The notes below the pieces were generated by a model. It was not told the DNA's origin, made no database searches, and saw nothing but the letters and a program-made list of their open reading frames with translations. Below are positions 13,901 to 25,409 of a stretch of DNA of 64,000 nucleotides, piece after piece. Position numbers and translations under genes: made by a program. This stretch comes from Hybos culiciformis (taxonomy: Eukaryota > Arthropoda > Insecta > Diptera > Hybotidae), in assembly GCA_964007475.1 (NCBI GenBank), contig OZ023274.1, positions 24,324,043 to 24,388,042 of the forward strand. Direction: 5' to 3'. The number at the start of each line of letters is the position of its first letter. Positions within the stretch are counted from its first letter, which is position 1.

Positions 13901-14736
13901 GAGAGCTATAATTACTAAGCCACCAACTCTTTAACACACTCAATCACCGTCGCAAGGTAGGCGCACTTTTCATTTTTTATAAATATCTTGTTGGAACAGA
14001 TACGTGTTCCCTGGAAGTAAAGGCCCTACTTCCTCCACTTCAAGTACTTTTACCTCAAACACGTATCGTCTCAACGTCACACCCTTATTTCGTCAAAATT
14101 CCCAGATGTGATAGAATGAGCTTCGGAGATTCGTTTTCAGTTCGCACCTCGAGAATGTGGAATGCTCTCCCGTCAAAATTATTCCCGACAGCTGGCGGAC
14201 GTTTGATTTACGACTTGCGCCGCTTTAAGAAGAGTGTAAACGATTACCTCCTAAATGTCCCACTTTTTAATCCAGTCTAAACTTCCTGTCCTCATTACCA
14301 AATCCATACTTCTTTAAGTATAAAAGGTATTCCATCCAGTGATTTGATAACTATAAAAAAAAAAAAAAAAACTGATCTCTCTTCTCTCAATCAGAATTAA
14401 TAATGATAATTGTGGTATTTAAATGAAAACAATATTGGTATATGCTTTAATCAAAAATGTATTATTTTCTGATTTATTTTTTTTTGCTTGAAAAGCTTTT
14501 TTCTTTTTTGCGAAGTTATAATTTTAAGATTTTGGCATTTATAAGTTTTCAAAGAAAAAAAAAACAGAAAAATAAAATTTTGTTAATAAAATTATACCTG
14601 GCAATTTATGTATCTGGCTTAATTCTTCCCACATTTTCTCGAGAAAAAACTTATTGAAATGACAATTGCGATTCCAGATTGCAGGACGATTTTCTACATC
14701 CTTAATAAATTGCTCAATATTAATCATAATAGACAT
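10368..14736 (-). CDS. MADF-BESS domain protein (split gene, incomplete because of assembly gap)
   Basis: A probable sequence-specific DNA-binding or transcriptional regulator. Its exons run down the minus strand: 14736-14598, then at least one exon reaching into the N gap (visible part 11269-11189), then 10924-10368. Exon 1 carries the N-terminal half of a MADF domain (Myb/SANT-like), with FIKDVENRPAIWNRN and MWEELSQI. The middle exon gives its end (ESKWAHFHALLFL). The last exon gives an Asn/Glu-rich linker and a C-terminal BESS motif (FLMSLHPYMKLLSPSQKLRI), which in this family mediates protein-protein contacts. Some 20-30 residues of the MADF domain are missing, probably inside the gap at 11270-11469. 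Phases agree at the visible 11189/10924 junction. MADF-BESS proteins are numerous in flies. No other protein family fits both ends, but the gene model joining them is inferred. Confidence 0.8.
11189..11269 (-). CDS. MADF-BESS gene, middle exon (truncated by gap)
   Basis: Eighty-one bases are visible before the N run. They encode NEDGDLLINPEDHESKWAHF and the following HALLFL, which fits the C-terminal part of a MADF domain (a Trp followed by aromatic and hydrophobic residues). A good donor, GTAAGT (11188-11183), follows. The 5' part of the exon lies in the gap. Confidence 0.75.
11270..11469. other. Assembly gap (200 N)
   Basis: Exactly 200 unknown bases, a round number usually used as a scaffolding placeholder. 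The true length is unknown. It interrupts the MADF-BESS gene. Confidence 0.97.
11755..11816. repeat. Direct duplication of about 25 bp
   Basis: Two copies of 'aatttaatgaacaatatgca' plus 'ttaa', separated by about 10 bp. It lies in the intron of the MADF-BESS gene. Confidence 0.7.
12120..14371 (+). mobile_element. LINE family 1, copy A (5'-truncated, decayed)
   Basis: A non-LTR retrotransposon lying antisense in the MADF-BESS intron. It starts downstream of the endonuclease region and contains the linker before the RT, then RT pieces: KALKNLNVKKST then SPDGIPAVVVK (12620-12700), NIDKAFDRVWH (about 13043-13075), GVPQGCVLSPTLF (about 13340) and FADDSN (about 13427-13445). The C-terminal region follows (about 13870-14280), with a 3' UTR and poly(A) at 14355-14371. 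Frames are broken many times. The endonuclease in a sister copy (56890) shows the family is APE-type; I cannot fix the clade (Jockey/CR1-like group). An inverted rearrangement lies at 13142-13360. Confidence 0.9.
13142..13360. repeat. Forward-inverted-forward triplication inside LINE copy A
   Basis: The RT stretch at about 13142-13213 is followed by its inverse (13232-13292) and then by a second forward copy (from about 13292). The three pieces share 'ggtaccagtcacatacttt' or its complement. The last base of each piece runs directly into the next. It disrupts the RT frame just before the catalytic FADD motif. It could be a template-switch event or an assembly artefact. Confidence 0.85.
14598..14736 (-). 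CDS. MADF-BESS gene, first coding exon
   Basis: It starts at ATG 14736-14734 and encodes MSIMINIEQFIKDVENRPAI followed by WNRNCHFNKFFLEKMWEELS. This is the first half of a MADF domain, with the typical 'RPxxW' after an initial helix. It ends at a GTATAAT donor (14597-14591) in phase 1. The domain begins within a few residues of this Met, so little is likely to be missing upstream. Confidence 0.75.
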
Positions 14737-14739
14737 ATT

Positions 14740-17700
14740 TGGATGTTTTCCTTTATCATCAGATGTTGTATCCAGTATGTTGTTGTTGATGCTTTTTATG
14801 CTTTATTTTATACAAAAGTTAATGGTTTTTTGGTATAATAATTTTCTTTGTATACACACTATATAAGAATAGTGTCCTTTGGATATAAATACTGAAAAGG
14901 ACAAAAAAAAATAAAATTTACAATACAGAAAAGACAAAAAAAAAAACTTTTACAGATATATTTTTATTTTATTTTATTATATTTTGGGATAAAAACGTTT
15001 CAGCTATCTACCTTTCAGTTTAACTAGCAACGCTCAACTAAATTTTCAATAATTCTCGCATAGCCTCATCTGTTCTTTATATTATTCATTCATTTTTGTT
15101 TTTGTTGTATTCCGATTTATGTACATTACGATTCCTTTTCAATTTTCCACCTCTATGGTGAGAGAGAAGATTGTTATGTAACATGTAAGAAAATATTTTT
15201 TTATGAAAAGGATGCTTTTTTTTAGTTGTTAAATATAAATTTAATATTGAATTGAGATTTGATTAATAAGAAAAACTAATTTAGTGTGATGAAAATTAAT
15301 GTACCAAATTAATATGATGGGAAAATGATGTTAAATTTAAATAATAAAAGTAATTAAATACTTAGATTTAATAATTCTAAATTGATATGTTTGCATCTAG
15401 AGAAGTATTTTTTTTCATGGAATTGTGAAACGGTATACAAAAATATTCTAAGATCGTTATTCTGGAAAATATCATCATTCTAAAATTTGATACTCAACTG
15501 AGACTGAGTTTGCCTTACTTTCAAAGTGATTTATTTAATTCTAATGAGCAATGGTCACACGTTATGCTTTCGAATAATTCTATATTCGATCGAATGGCAG
15601 TATGTTATGACGAAATCGCTTCTATATTTTCTAATTTTATTTATTAGGTTAGGTTTTAAGGTATTAAGAAAATTATAATTAGCATTTGTTATTAATTGTA
15701 TATAATTAGTAATTAAAGACTTCTATAAAATATCTAAATAAATTTAGAAGATTTATTTATTGTGTTTGTTTTAGTTTGTTTTTAAATCTCAAAATCTAAT
15801 TCTTAAGATGTTTAAGTCCATTAAGATGATTAAATCTATTCGTTGCTATGTTCAATAAGTCTTCCCTATTAGAGTAATATATTAACATGCCGCCACAGAT
15901 AGTAACACATAAAGCTTTAAGATTTTATTGTACATACTGCTAAGTTTGTCACTGTTAGTAAGTAAATAAGTTTATTGTGTCGTTGTAATTTCTTACACAT
16001 GTTTTCAAATACTACGTTCATTGAAATTTGGTTCTTTGTTGAAAGTTATTGGAGAATCAAAATTGAAATTGAGAAAACAAAAAGTTTTTTGAATTTTATT
16101 AATTTATCACTGAAAAAAAACAGAAGCTGCGGCAGCTCTATTGTCGAGATAGTTGATGACGTTAACAAAAGTTGCTATTTTGTCATAGCAAGGAAAAATA
16201 GCTAATAGTTTTATCTGTTATGTGTACTTCGGATTATAGCAATATTTCTCGTAAAAGTTTAAAACATTCAACAGAAATTAATTTGATCCAGAATTAACTA
16301 ATATTACCAACTTTATTGTTAGATTAACGATAATACAAGTTATTTTAGTTTTGGCGAACAATAAATTATAAATTCGGTATAAAGAAATTCGTAAATGACA
16401 AACAAATCTCAATTATTAATAAAATATTATTTTTCTTCTTTAATACTATCTAAATAATTTTCTAAATAAAAATGAATGAAGTTATTTCAAACCTAAAATT
16501 AATATTAAGTTTGAATCAAAATTTTTATTTCAAAAAGTTTATAGAGATGTTTTTGTCGCTTGCTCTCGGCATCTGCCAGCAATAATAAAATATAAAAAAA
16601 AATAAAAAGGGATTCGTTTGAAAATAAAAAAAAAAAGAATATTATTTTTCTCTATACTCAGCAAAACGCTACGCAACGCTTCTCCTTTTCAAAATTAAAT
16701 ATAATATGCTACATTTTATATATATTTATAACGAGAAGTAAGAAGAGATATATTTTATTAATATTATTATTATTATTGTTATTATTATTATTATTTTTTC
16801 CTCAATAGTAAAAAAAAAAAACAAATTATATATTATATTTATATAAAATTTTATAAAATACAAAGAGGATTTATAATAATTTCCAGTTAACAAAAAAATC
16901 ATTGAATACCAATTTTGTTGTTAGTGCTTTCAATAAATTACGTTTCACCCTCTTTCTTGACGATTATTACTATTATTATTATTTTTATTTAATACATATA
17001 CTGAAAAAAAAAACTGGCTGGAAAATCAATTATAAAATATAGCAGAAAGATTTTAACTAAAATTGCGTTAATTTCTAGAAAAATATGCTAGAAATATTGC
17101 ATTTATTATGAAATATGTGTATAAGAACTCGTGTAAGAAAGGATTGCAATGACAACTTCTAGCACCATAGTTTTAATTGTTTTTTCTTAACGAAAAATAA
17201 ATTACAAAAAATATTTTTTTATATAAAATTTTGTAAAAATTTCAGATAGTTTTCGTAGCTATAATAAAATAGCTTATCTTGCTATTTTTTTATCCACTAG
17301 TTCGATTTGACCTACATAAATAGCATAAATACATAGAAATTGTAGCTTCAGCAGCTATCTGCTTTTTCAGTGTAATCAAAATGTATGTTATAAAAACTGG
17401 GTAGTTTCATTTTATAATGTTTTTGTATAAAATCGAAGTACATAAATTTATTACCTAACTAAGTTATTTATTTTTTATTTTTTGGTTTACATGTATATAT
17501 CTGTCAGTGTGAATTTTGAATAATTTTTGTATATTGAAATTGCGACTAAATTCTATATTTGTGTTCTATTGAGAGAGAAGATTTTTATAACTATAAATTT
17601 CTGTATTATGTTTGTACGACATATACCTAATGTATTTAATTTTCATTATGTAATAGTAAAATTTATGTATTTATTATTTTTAAATTACACACATATATTA

Positions 17701-19350
17701 TGTACATACGTATATAATTTTTAATAATAATATCCTGGACAAATGTATAGAAACATTTTAATGTAAATTGAAATGAAAATTTTTTTTTAATTATTTTACA
17801 ATCCTGAAAAGTTTTTTGAAATAAAAATATTCCTATTGAATTTTGTTAGTGTAATGAAATGTCAAAAATATTTCAAGTTAAATATTTTTATATAGACGTT
17901 CTTAGGCGTTTATAAAAATATTCTGTATCTTTACTGTCAAAGTTGTTTTGATTTCAATTTAAAAACAATTTATTTTACTCACTAGAAAGAAAAACAAAAA
18001 AGTATAAAAATTAGTTCTCCTGAAAATTTTTACGTTTTTAACGAAATATTTTTATTCAAAAAAAGTTTTGTACGGCTTTGTGTAATATTTGATTGGGAAG
18101 TTTTAAGCTTTACCCAAATAGAAATAACAATTAGTTTTTAAGTTTTTTCGATCATAATTTTAGAAAACATTATGATGCGTTAAAATTAAAATTAAATAGA
18201 GTTACTGTTCAAAATAAAACAAAATATAAAAAATTGTTCTTTTCAATATTAAAATGAATTACTTCGAAAATTTTAATGAAATCGGTAATAAAACAATAAT
18301 TAATCGTACAAAAAAGTTTTGAATTGGACGATTAAAAATCACTCTGAAATAATAATAAATTACTTATTTATGTTTCGCTTACTTTGATTTAAACCATGCC
18401 TAAACATAGCGTTAAGGATTGTAAAGATTTTGAAAATTAAATTTATTAAATGTTCTTTCTAAATGTCCTTTTTTAAAATGATACAATATCTCAAATTAAA
18501 ATAAAAAAGTTCAACTTCAATAAATGTGCCATAGAAGTAATTTCAATAATAATTATATTATTTAATTATTCCGTTGGCAAATTATTCTATAAAATTACTT
18601 AGTAAATTATTTTTCAATATTTTATTATGAAAAAAGGTATTATAATGTTGTGTAATAAATATTATTTTTATTATTTACTCTTGTTATACATATATACAAC
18701 ATTAAAAAGTTATTGTTTCTTTTTCAACAAAATTTTATTAAAATTGAATAAATGTGAAACGGAAATTTCAAAATGCAATAATTGCAGAAAATAGTTAATG
18801 AAATAATTTTTTTTTATATAATTTTTATAAAAGAAAAATTTTATTAATTGCAGGATATTGTAAATAGTTATAATAATTAGATTTTTTATTTTATTTTTTT
18901 AATAAATTTACATTTACATTGCTGTTGAAAAAAAAAATGGTATAATTAAGGTAGAAATTTTTAATTAGTTTATACTTTGTAATAATTATAATAGTTTTTC
19001 GTTTTTAACAAAAAAATTTATTTTTCTACTTAATTACATTAAAATACATTATTATACAATAAAGAATTCAGTGTAGTAGATGAATTCTTGGTAATAATAA
19101 TTAAATATCCTTGACGCACTATAATGCTATACAAACAATAATTAGAAATCTGAACGTAATGTATCTTATCGGATTTTTTTAATAAAATTTAAACTTTACC
19201 CTCGGTGGTATAGTACTCTTGAGAGGTATGGTCAAGGAGAAGGATTTATTTCTTACAATGGGAATTTTTATAAAAATTTTTCTAATATGGATCCATTTAA
19301 ATTATAGATTTTTATGTTGTTTATTAAAATTATTTATGCTAAAAAAAAAC
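14740..19350. other. AT-rich stretch, nothing recognised
   Basis: TTA-type microsatellite lies near 16760-16795 and 16965-16990. Segments near 6570-6640 and 17300-17372 loosely resemble each other (both hold 'ttcgatt.gaccta' and 'gctatctgc'), suggesting an old dispersed repeat. There is no credible exon. Confidence 0.5.
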
Positions 19351-19356
19351 AACTAT

Positions 19357-19410
19357 AGATATGAGTAAGTATCTATAGCACAGCTGAGCTATAGATACTT
19401 ACTCATATCT
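19357..19410. repeat. Perfect 23-bp hairpin
   Basis: The left stem (19357-19379) and right stem (19388-19410) are exact complements, starting 'agatatgagtaagtatctat'. The loop is 8 nt, acagctga. There are no flanking inverted ends or target duplications. It is too perfect for a typical animal miRNA precursor and may be a palindromic rearrangement scar. Confidence 0.9.
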
Positions 19411-22400
19411 TTGTAGACAGGTATACAAGTTTTTTACAAATGAAATGAAAATATGAGTTCACAATGTTAATTTTATAATTATTATTGCAAGAATATAAAT
19501 AAAATATTTTAATCTAGTTCTGGGTGTAAAGCTTGAATAATGAAAATAATGGAAACATTTTTTTCTATATATTTTTAATAATTTTTATTACAAGGAAGGA
19601 CAATTTTTTTATATTTTTAATAAAAAGAAATAAGTTTGGAAATTATTTAAGTTATTATTACATTTTTTTTTTCAAATCCTAATCCTGAAATGTATTATTA
19701 TTTTCATTAATAGGAAGGAATTCAAGAAGAACTAAAAAGAAAAACTCGATTATAATGTCAATGTCTAACTATTGAACAATTTTTAACGCCAATTAATTTT
19801 TATTATTCGGATTATCCTTTTTTATAATTTAGTTTTTTATTGTGCAAATTTTTTTTTGAACTTCCTCTAATATGAATTTAGTGTTATCACCAGTTTAAGT
19901 AAAACAGTTCCAATTATATATATATAACTGAACTCCGGATTATTAATGTTTTCCATTCTGTCTTTTGCTTAAAATTTAAATTTTCGTTCATTTTTTAGAA
20001 ATTAAGTATGTTTTTGCATAGTTTTTGAAGTTTGAAATTTAGAAAAACTAATGTTCAGTTTTGAGAGAACCATGAGACTATATGGCATTACCTTTTGTTT
20101 ATTCGAGAAGTTGTTGCCTAAAAATATGATTTTGCTTCAATTACGGACGAGTTGCGCGTTATCGAAATAGAAAAATTTAAAACGATTCTAAAAAGTTTCA
20201 ATTTAAAAAATACAAAGTATGTATATTACAGACTTAAGAATGTAAATGAAAAACAACAAATTTTACTCATTTCAACGCCTTCGCCTCATAATTCGTATCA
20301 AGTAATACAAAATACTGAAAACTTTCAAAATCATGGACACAATGTTTTTTAGTTTTTTTGCCCAAAATGTTAAGACAACTGAAGTATTATTCTTTCTCAT
20401 CCAGTATTATATTCAAATATTAAATTTTATGGACTATAAGTATTTAATATGTTTTCTTATTATATTAAATATGAAGATTTATAAAATATTTATCTTCTTA
20501 AAATCACAAAATTTGGTTCTTATAAAATAATTTATTCCTTGCCTTTTTTCTTTCTCCCATTTTATTGATTACGAATTTTCTTCTTTTTTTTTTTTCTAAT
20601 AAAAATTTTAATTCCAAATATCATGGTTAAAAGCATTTTTTTTTTTTTTTTTGTAATAAATTCTGTTATTAAAATCAAATTTAGAACTTATTTGATAAAA
20701 TATTGAGGATTATAGCAATTTTTCTTCAAAAAGAAGAAAATTTATTAGTTAAATACTGATAAACTGGAAAATGTAAACTACTATATTTTCTTCAATAAAT
20801 CTTTTAACTGATAATATATTTTAACTATCGTTAAATGAAAAAAAAAAAAAAAAACAAAATTAAGTGGGTTCAAATTGATCAGAATCAGCTAAAAATGTTT
20901 GTGAACTACATAACAACTATTTGTGTTATGAAAATATATTAAATTTTCTTTAAAATTTAAAAAATCTAAGTGATGTAATGATGGGAGCAATTTTTAATTA
21001 AGCAAATTTTTAAAAGGATAAGTTAATAGTTTTTATCCTGTTAAACTACTTGACCGATTTGGATTACTTAAAAGCCAAAATACGCGCAATCTCTTTCAGC
21101 CAAACTAAAATTTAAGATCCTCCGAGCTCGGACAACAGGGTTACATGCTATCAACTGGGGAAGGGTGGAAATTATTTTCACACTAAATTTATATTATTTT
21201 AAATTTTTTAAAGGATTTTGATAACAATATTAGTATATGAGGAGATGGATGTCTATAAAAGGAAACTATATTCTATATTTTTGACATAAAAAATATAAAA
21301 TTAATCTCAAATAATATGTATGTCTTCTAAAATGTAAAAATCAATATTAAATGCCCATCAACCCTAAATATAAAATTATTTTTTAAGAAGAATAAAAGTT
21401 AAATATTTTAAGTTCAACAAAAGAGTGCAATATAAAATATTTTGTGCCTCTTTGCGTATTAATTATACACCACGACATCATTATTAATTTCAAAATTCAA
21501 ATAAAATAAATTAAAAGGTCAGCACAGGAATGAAAAAACAAGAACATTTAATATTCCTAATTTCTGAATTAGCTTCTTTTTTTTTTGGGTACATTTTATA
21601 TTTTTGGGCGGCTCATTAATTTATAATCTTTTAAATTTAGCGTACATACACAAATTTTTTTCTTTTGATTTTGGAGAAGCATACATAAAAAATATAAAGT
21701 TATACAATTTTATTTTTATTGCCATCAGAAAAATATCCTTAATAAAATGAGCGATCCTTGTAAATTTTATAGGTTTTTTTTTTTTAGGAACTTTTAATTT
21801 TTATTGTAATTTTAAGTCATTACTGTAACATAGAAGCCTTTTAAGAACATAAAAATCATTAAATCGGATGTCGTCTATATAAAAAAAAAAAAAGTAAAAA
21901 AATAAAAAAATTAAGTAGAAAAGTTAAACAAGCAGAAAATTTATATATAAAAAATGTATTTTCTTCTTTTTTTTTTGCTGTAAAAGTAAATTTTTTAACT
22001 TGATGCTATTTAACTTTAAGCGATTTTTATTTTTTGATGGACATAAAACAAAAATTAAAAAGGTTCTTAATCGAAGGATCCCAAAATTATTGTATTATAA
22101 AATTGAAGTATAAAAACAGAATCCTATTTTTGAATTCTTGGTATTTTGAGAAAAGAAAAACCTTTATAATTTTAATCTGATGTTCTTATTTTTTGAATTT
22201 TTTTTATGCTTTTTAACTCTTTGATAGATATAATAGTTTTTCCTAAAAGAAATCACTATTCATTCCATGGCCTAACACCAGTATCAAAATCAATCCAATC
22301 AACTATTTATTCCACCTAAAATTATGCAATATTGTATATTTTTAAAATTTTGATATTTATCACCTCGAAGCTATGATTATTTTCATTTAAAATATTTTCT

Positions 22401-23083
22401 AACTTTTAATTTTTAAAATTTACGATCTTTTTATGTTTTTCAAAATTGTACATAGAATAGAATTTCTTGTATTTTTCCTGTAACAAAAAAATGGAAATAT
22501 ATATATATATTTTTTTTATTGAAGATTCATTTAAGTGTTTGTAAAAAAAAAATAAATATATAATAATAAGAAAATGTTGGTGGTGGTATAGGACACGAGG
22601 GAGTGATTTCTATGCTAAATAAGTGATTTCAAAAGGACAAGTTGAAAGATTTTAATTTTATTTTTTTTATGTTTCTTATGTTTCGCGTATAAACAATAAA
22701 GCTTTTAAAAGGACAAAAAAAAAAAACAAAAAATTCGTTTTTTTTTTTGTGATTATGCTTTTTTTTTTGTGTGTTTGAAAATATATGCGTAATCCTTATT
22801 ATTTATAGGAAACTTGTTTTTTTTTTGTTTAAAACATAATCGAAGTAAAAGAGCAAAAAAAATTTTAATTTATAAATTAAAATTTAATGTGAAAATGGAT
22901 AAAGGTGAATTAATGTTAAATTCATTAGAAAAATTTTTCTTATAAATTAGTTAATTTTTAATCTTCGAGAGAAATATTATGAGTTTGATATAAATGTAGC
23001 GAAATTTTTTTTATGTGATTAACTCTTGTGCATTCACAGGTTAAGATGACAATTGCTTTATTTTATTTTAACCTAAAAAGGAT
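19411..23083. other. AT-rich stretch, nothing recognised
   Basis: Homopolymer-rich sequence. One slightly less AT-rich patch (21110-21175) carries no frame or motif I can support. Confidence 0.5.
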
Positions 23084-23132
23084 AAAATAGTAGATTACAA
23101 CACATATCAAGAAAATTTGTTATTACAACAAT

Positions 23133-23995
23133 TTGTGTATAAACAAAAACACATAGACACGAGTCAATACTTATATGGTGAACTGACATAACCGCGAATG
23201 TCATAACCGCGAAAATTTTTTGTCATAACCGCGAAACTAGAATTTGTATGAGTTTCGCAGTTATAACAAAAATTTTTGTTATAACCGCGAAACTAATTTT
23301 ATTTTTGTCATAACCGCGAATTCGCGGTTATGACAAAAAAAATGTTAAGTTTTTGCGGTTATAACAAAGATTTTTGTTATAACCGCGAAATGATAAAAAT
23401 CGAATTTTTGTGTTTCGCGGTCATAACAAAAATTTTTGTTATAACCGCGAAACACAAAAATCGAATTTTCGCGGTTATAACAAAAATTTTTGTTATAACC
23501 GCGAAATGAAAAAAAACGAATTTTTGTGTTTCGCGGTTATAACAAAAATTTTTGTTATAACCGCGAAATGATAAATTTTGATTTTTTGTGTTTCGCGGTT
23601 ATAACAAAAATTTTTGTTATAACCGCGAAACACAAAAATTCGATTTTTGTCATTTCGCGGTTATAACAAACATTTTTGTTATAACCGCGAAATGATAAAA
23701 ATCGAAATTTTGTGTTTCGCGGTTATAACAAAAATTTTTGTTATAACCGCGAAACGAAATTATTTCAATTTTTTGCCATATTTTTTCGCGGTTATGGCAA
23801 AAAAAAATATAAGGCATTTTTCGCGGTTATGACACTTTTATTTTTTATTTCGCGGTTATGACAAAAAAGTTTCGCGGTTATGACATTCGCGGTTATGTCA
23901 TGTAGCCACTTATATCACGAGACCGTAGGACGAGACAGTTAGGTCGAGTGATATAATATTGACAAGTGTCTATGTGTTTTTGTGTATATACACAA
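23133..23995. mobile_element. Outer hairpin MITE, split by a second foldback
   Basis: The left arm (23133-23176) and right arm (23916-23995) are inverse copies, sharing the exact block 'caaaaacacatagacac'. If the inner foldback and one copy of its 8-bp duplication are ignored, pairing continues through 'tatatcacgagacc' up to a 17-nt loop (23925-23941). The original was therefore a near-complete hairpin of about 120 bp. Its own target duplication is not clear. Confidence 0.75.
23177..23907. mobile_element. Foldback element made of alternating 'ataaccgcgaaa' palindromes
   Basis: A 731-bp insertion flanked by an exact 8-bp direct repeat, ACTTATAT (23169-23176 and 23908-23915). The ends are inverted: TGACATAACCGCGAATG on the left mirrors the right end. 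The inside is a chain of back-to-back units 'cgcggttataac' and 'gttataaccgcg' separated by 'aaaaattttt' cores and short AT spacers. The whole can fold as one long stem or as about ten small hairpins. An 8-bp duplication fits hAT-, P- or Merlin-type enzymes. No protein is encoded. Confidence 0.85.
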
Positions 23996-24499
23996 CAAGC
24001 TGTATAAACATTTTTATTAACTATGTTTTGTATACTGTTTTAATGTGCATGTAGAGTTAGTTGCAATCAATGCATTTGCAATGCAAAAAATAAACAAAAG
24101 TTCAAAATGAAGAAAGTAAATAATCTAAGTTTTATCTTATTCCAAAAACGAAAATCAATAAAAGGTTTTTCAACTTTTCCTTTTACATATGTAATATTCT
24201 CTATCTATTATATTTTTTTTCTCTTTCTAAGAATAACTCAGTAGATAAGCATATAAGCTAAACTCTGTAATATTTTAAGTAATATTTGCCTAAGATTAAG
24301 GAAACATGTAAATTATATGATAATAAATAAATTAAATTAAAAAAAACAGAAAGTAAATAAAATTTAATTAATACGGAGAATGTAAATAAAATTTACTTAA
24401 TTAAATAATTACATGTGTATTGACGCATGTAATATAACATTTACCGAGCTAAATTTACGATTGTAAATACAACTTATCGATCACATCCACATTAAAAAT

Positions 24500-25100
24500 A
24501 ATTAATTTAATCATAACTTCATAACATCATGTTAAAACTGGAAGCTAAAATCAAATAATATAAAAATGATGGAATTTTTTTAAATTATTTTACAAAAATT
24601 AGAATTTTTTTTTTTTGCGGGAACTGATTTTGTTCGAACATTAATTATGTACACAAATGTATGTATATTATTGAGTTTTGAATTGTATTCTTTTTGATGA
24701 ATGTTTTAATATATTTAATGTTTTACTCTGTGTTTTGCCAATGGGGAGACCCTTTTGGCAATTTTTAGTAGGTATATATGTTTCGATGTTTTTTTTTCTT
24801 TTTAAATTTTTTATTCTGTATAATTCAAAATTTATGTAATTCCATTGTATCTTGTTATACAATTACATAATATATGTATTTAATTTTACATAAAATATAT
24901 ATTTTTTTAGTGCATAAAAAAGGCAATATTTATGTCTTATTATAAGAAAGAGAAATCCATTCTACTTTTAAAGATATTAATTTTTTTTCTTAACACCCTG
25001 TAAGCAATAAAAATTAAAAAAAAAAAAACAGATTGAATTATCCGTGTAATAGTTTAAGAACATTTTTTCGAACAAACGAACTATATTTTTTAATTTTGTG
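24500..25100. other. AT-rich stretch, nothing recognised
   Basis: I see no features between the dispersed repeat and the decayed X copy. Confidence 0.5.
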
Positions 25101-25119
25101 TGCGGAAAGCATGAGTTTG

Positions 25120-25400
25120 TACGATTTCCGGTATGAGAGTTAAAAACTGTCATCCAGCCAAGAGTCAAAATAATTTCCAACATTTTTTTTTATGTTTTTT
25201 TAATAGATTTCGATGAAAATTATTATGTTAAGTGTTTAGGCGTGAAAAAGATGGTTACCTGATTGATACCAAGGGTTCGGACTGTGGTCGGGGATGCAAT
25301 GTAAATTCTAATGCTTCGTTGGTATATGACTATAAATGAAAACGATCTTATGATACATTATATTTAAGGAACTAAAAAAATAGCTAAAAGCGAAATGCTG
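25120..25400 (+). pseudogene. Decayed copy of gene-like repeat X
   Basis: It matches 58635-58895 at several collinear points: 'agccaag' then 'aaaataattt', the splice-like 'ttttaatag', then 'cgatgaaaattat', then 'gaaaaagatgg', then 'aaaaaaatag'. The exon-like part here would read FDENYYVKCLGVKKMVT then stop. The intact form reads SDENYALGILYNVV and continues for 38 codons. A deletion removed part of the frame. I do not recognise the family. Confidence 0.55.
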
Positions 25401-25409
25401 AAACCGGCT

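Larger units (their letters stand above)
23085..24498 (+). repeat. Dispersed repeat, copy 1 (interrupted by foldbacks)
   Basis: The left edge (23085-23119, 'atagtagatt' then 'aacacat') and right edge (24390-24498, with 'ataattacatgtgtattga' and 'tacgattgtaaatacaactt') match 43347-43380 and 44032-44146, in the same order and strand. The middle differs because foldback elements (23133-23995) occupy copy 1. No coding potential was seen. Confidence 0.55.

Noticed and set aside
19195..19245. Possible tRNA ('ctcggtggtatagtactcttga')
   Set aside because: It has an A-box-like start only; no B box or T-arm follows.
23647..23832. Frame inside the foldback array
   Set aside because: It follows the palindromic units, with the same words repeated. 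There is no independent coding evidence.
23177..23907. CRISPR-like array of repeats and spacers
   Set aside because: The units alternate in orientation, the spacers are short AT cores rather than unique sequence, and the host is an insect genome.
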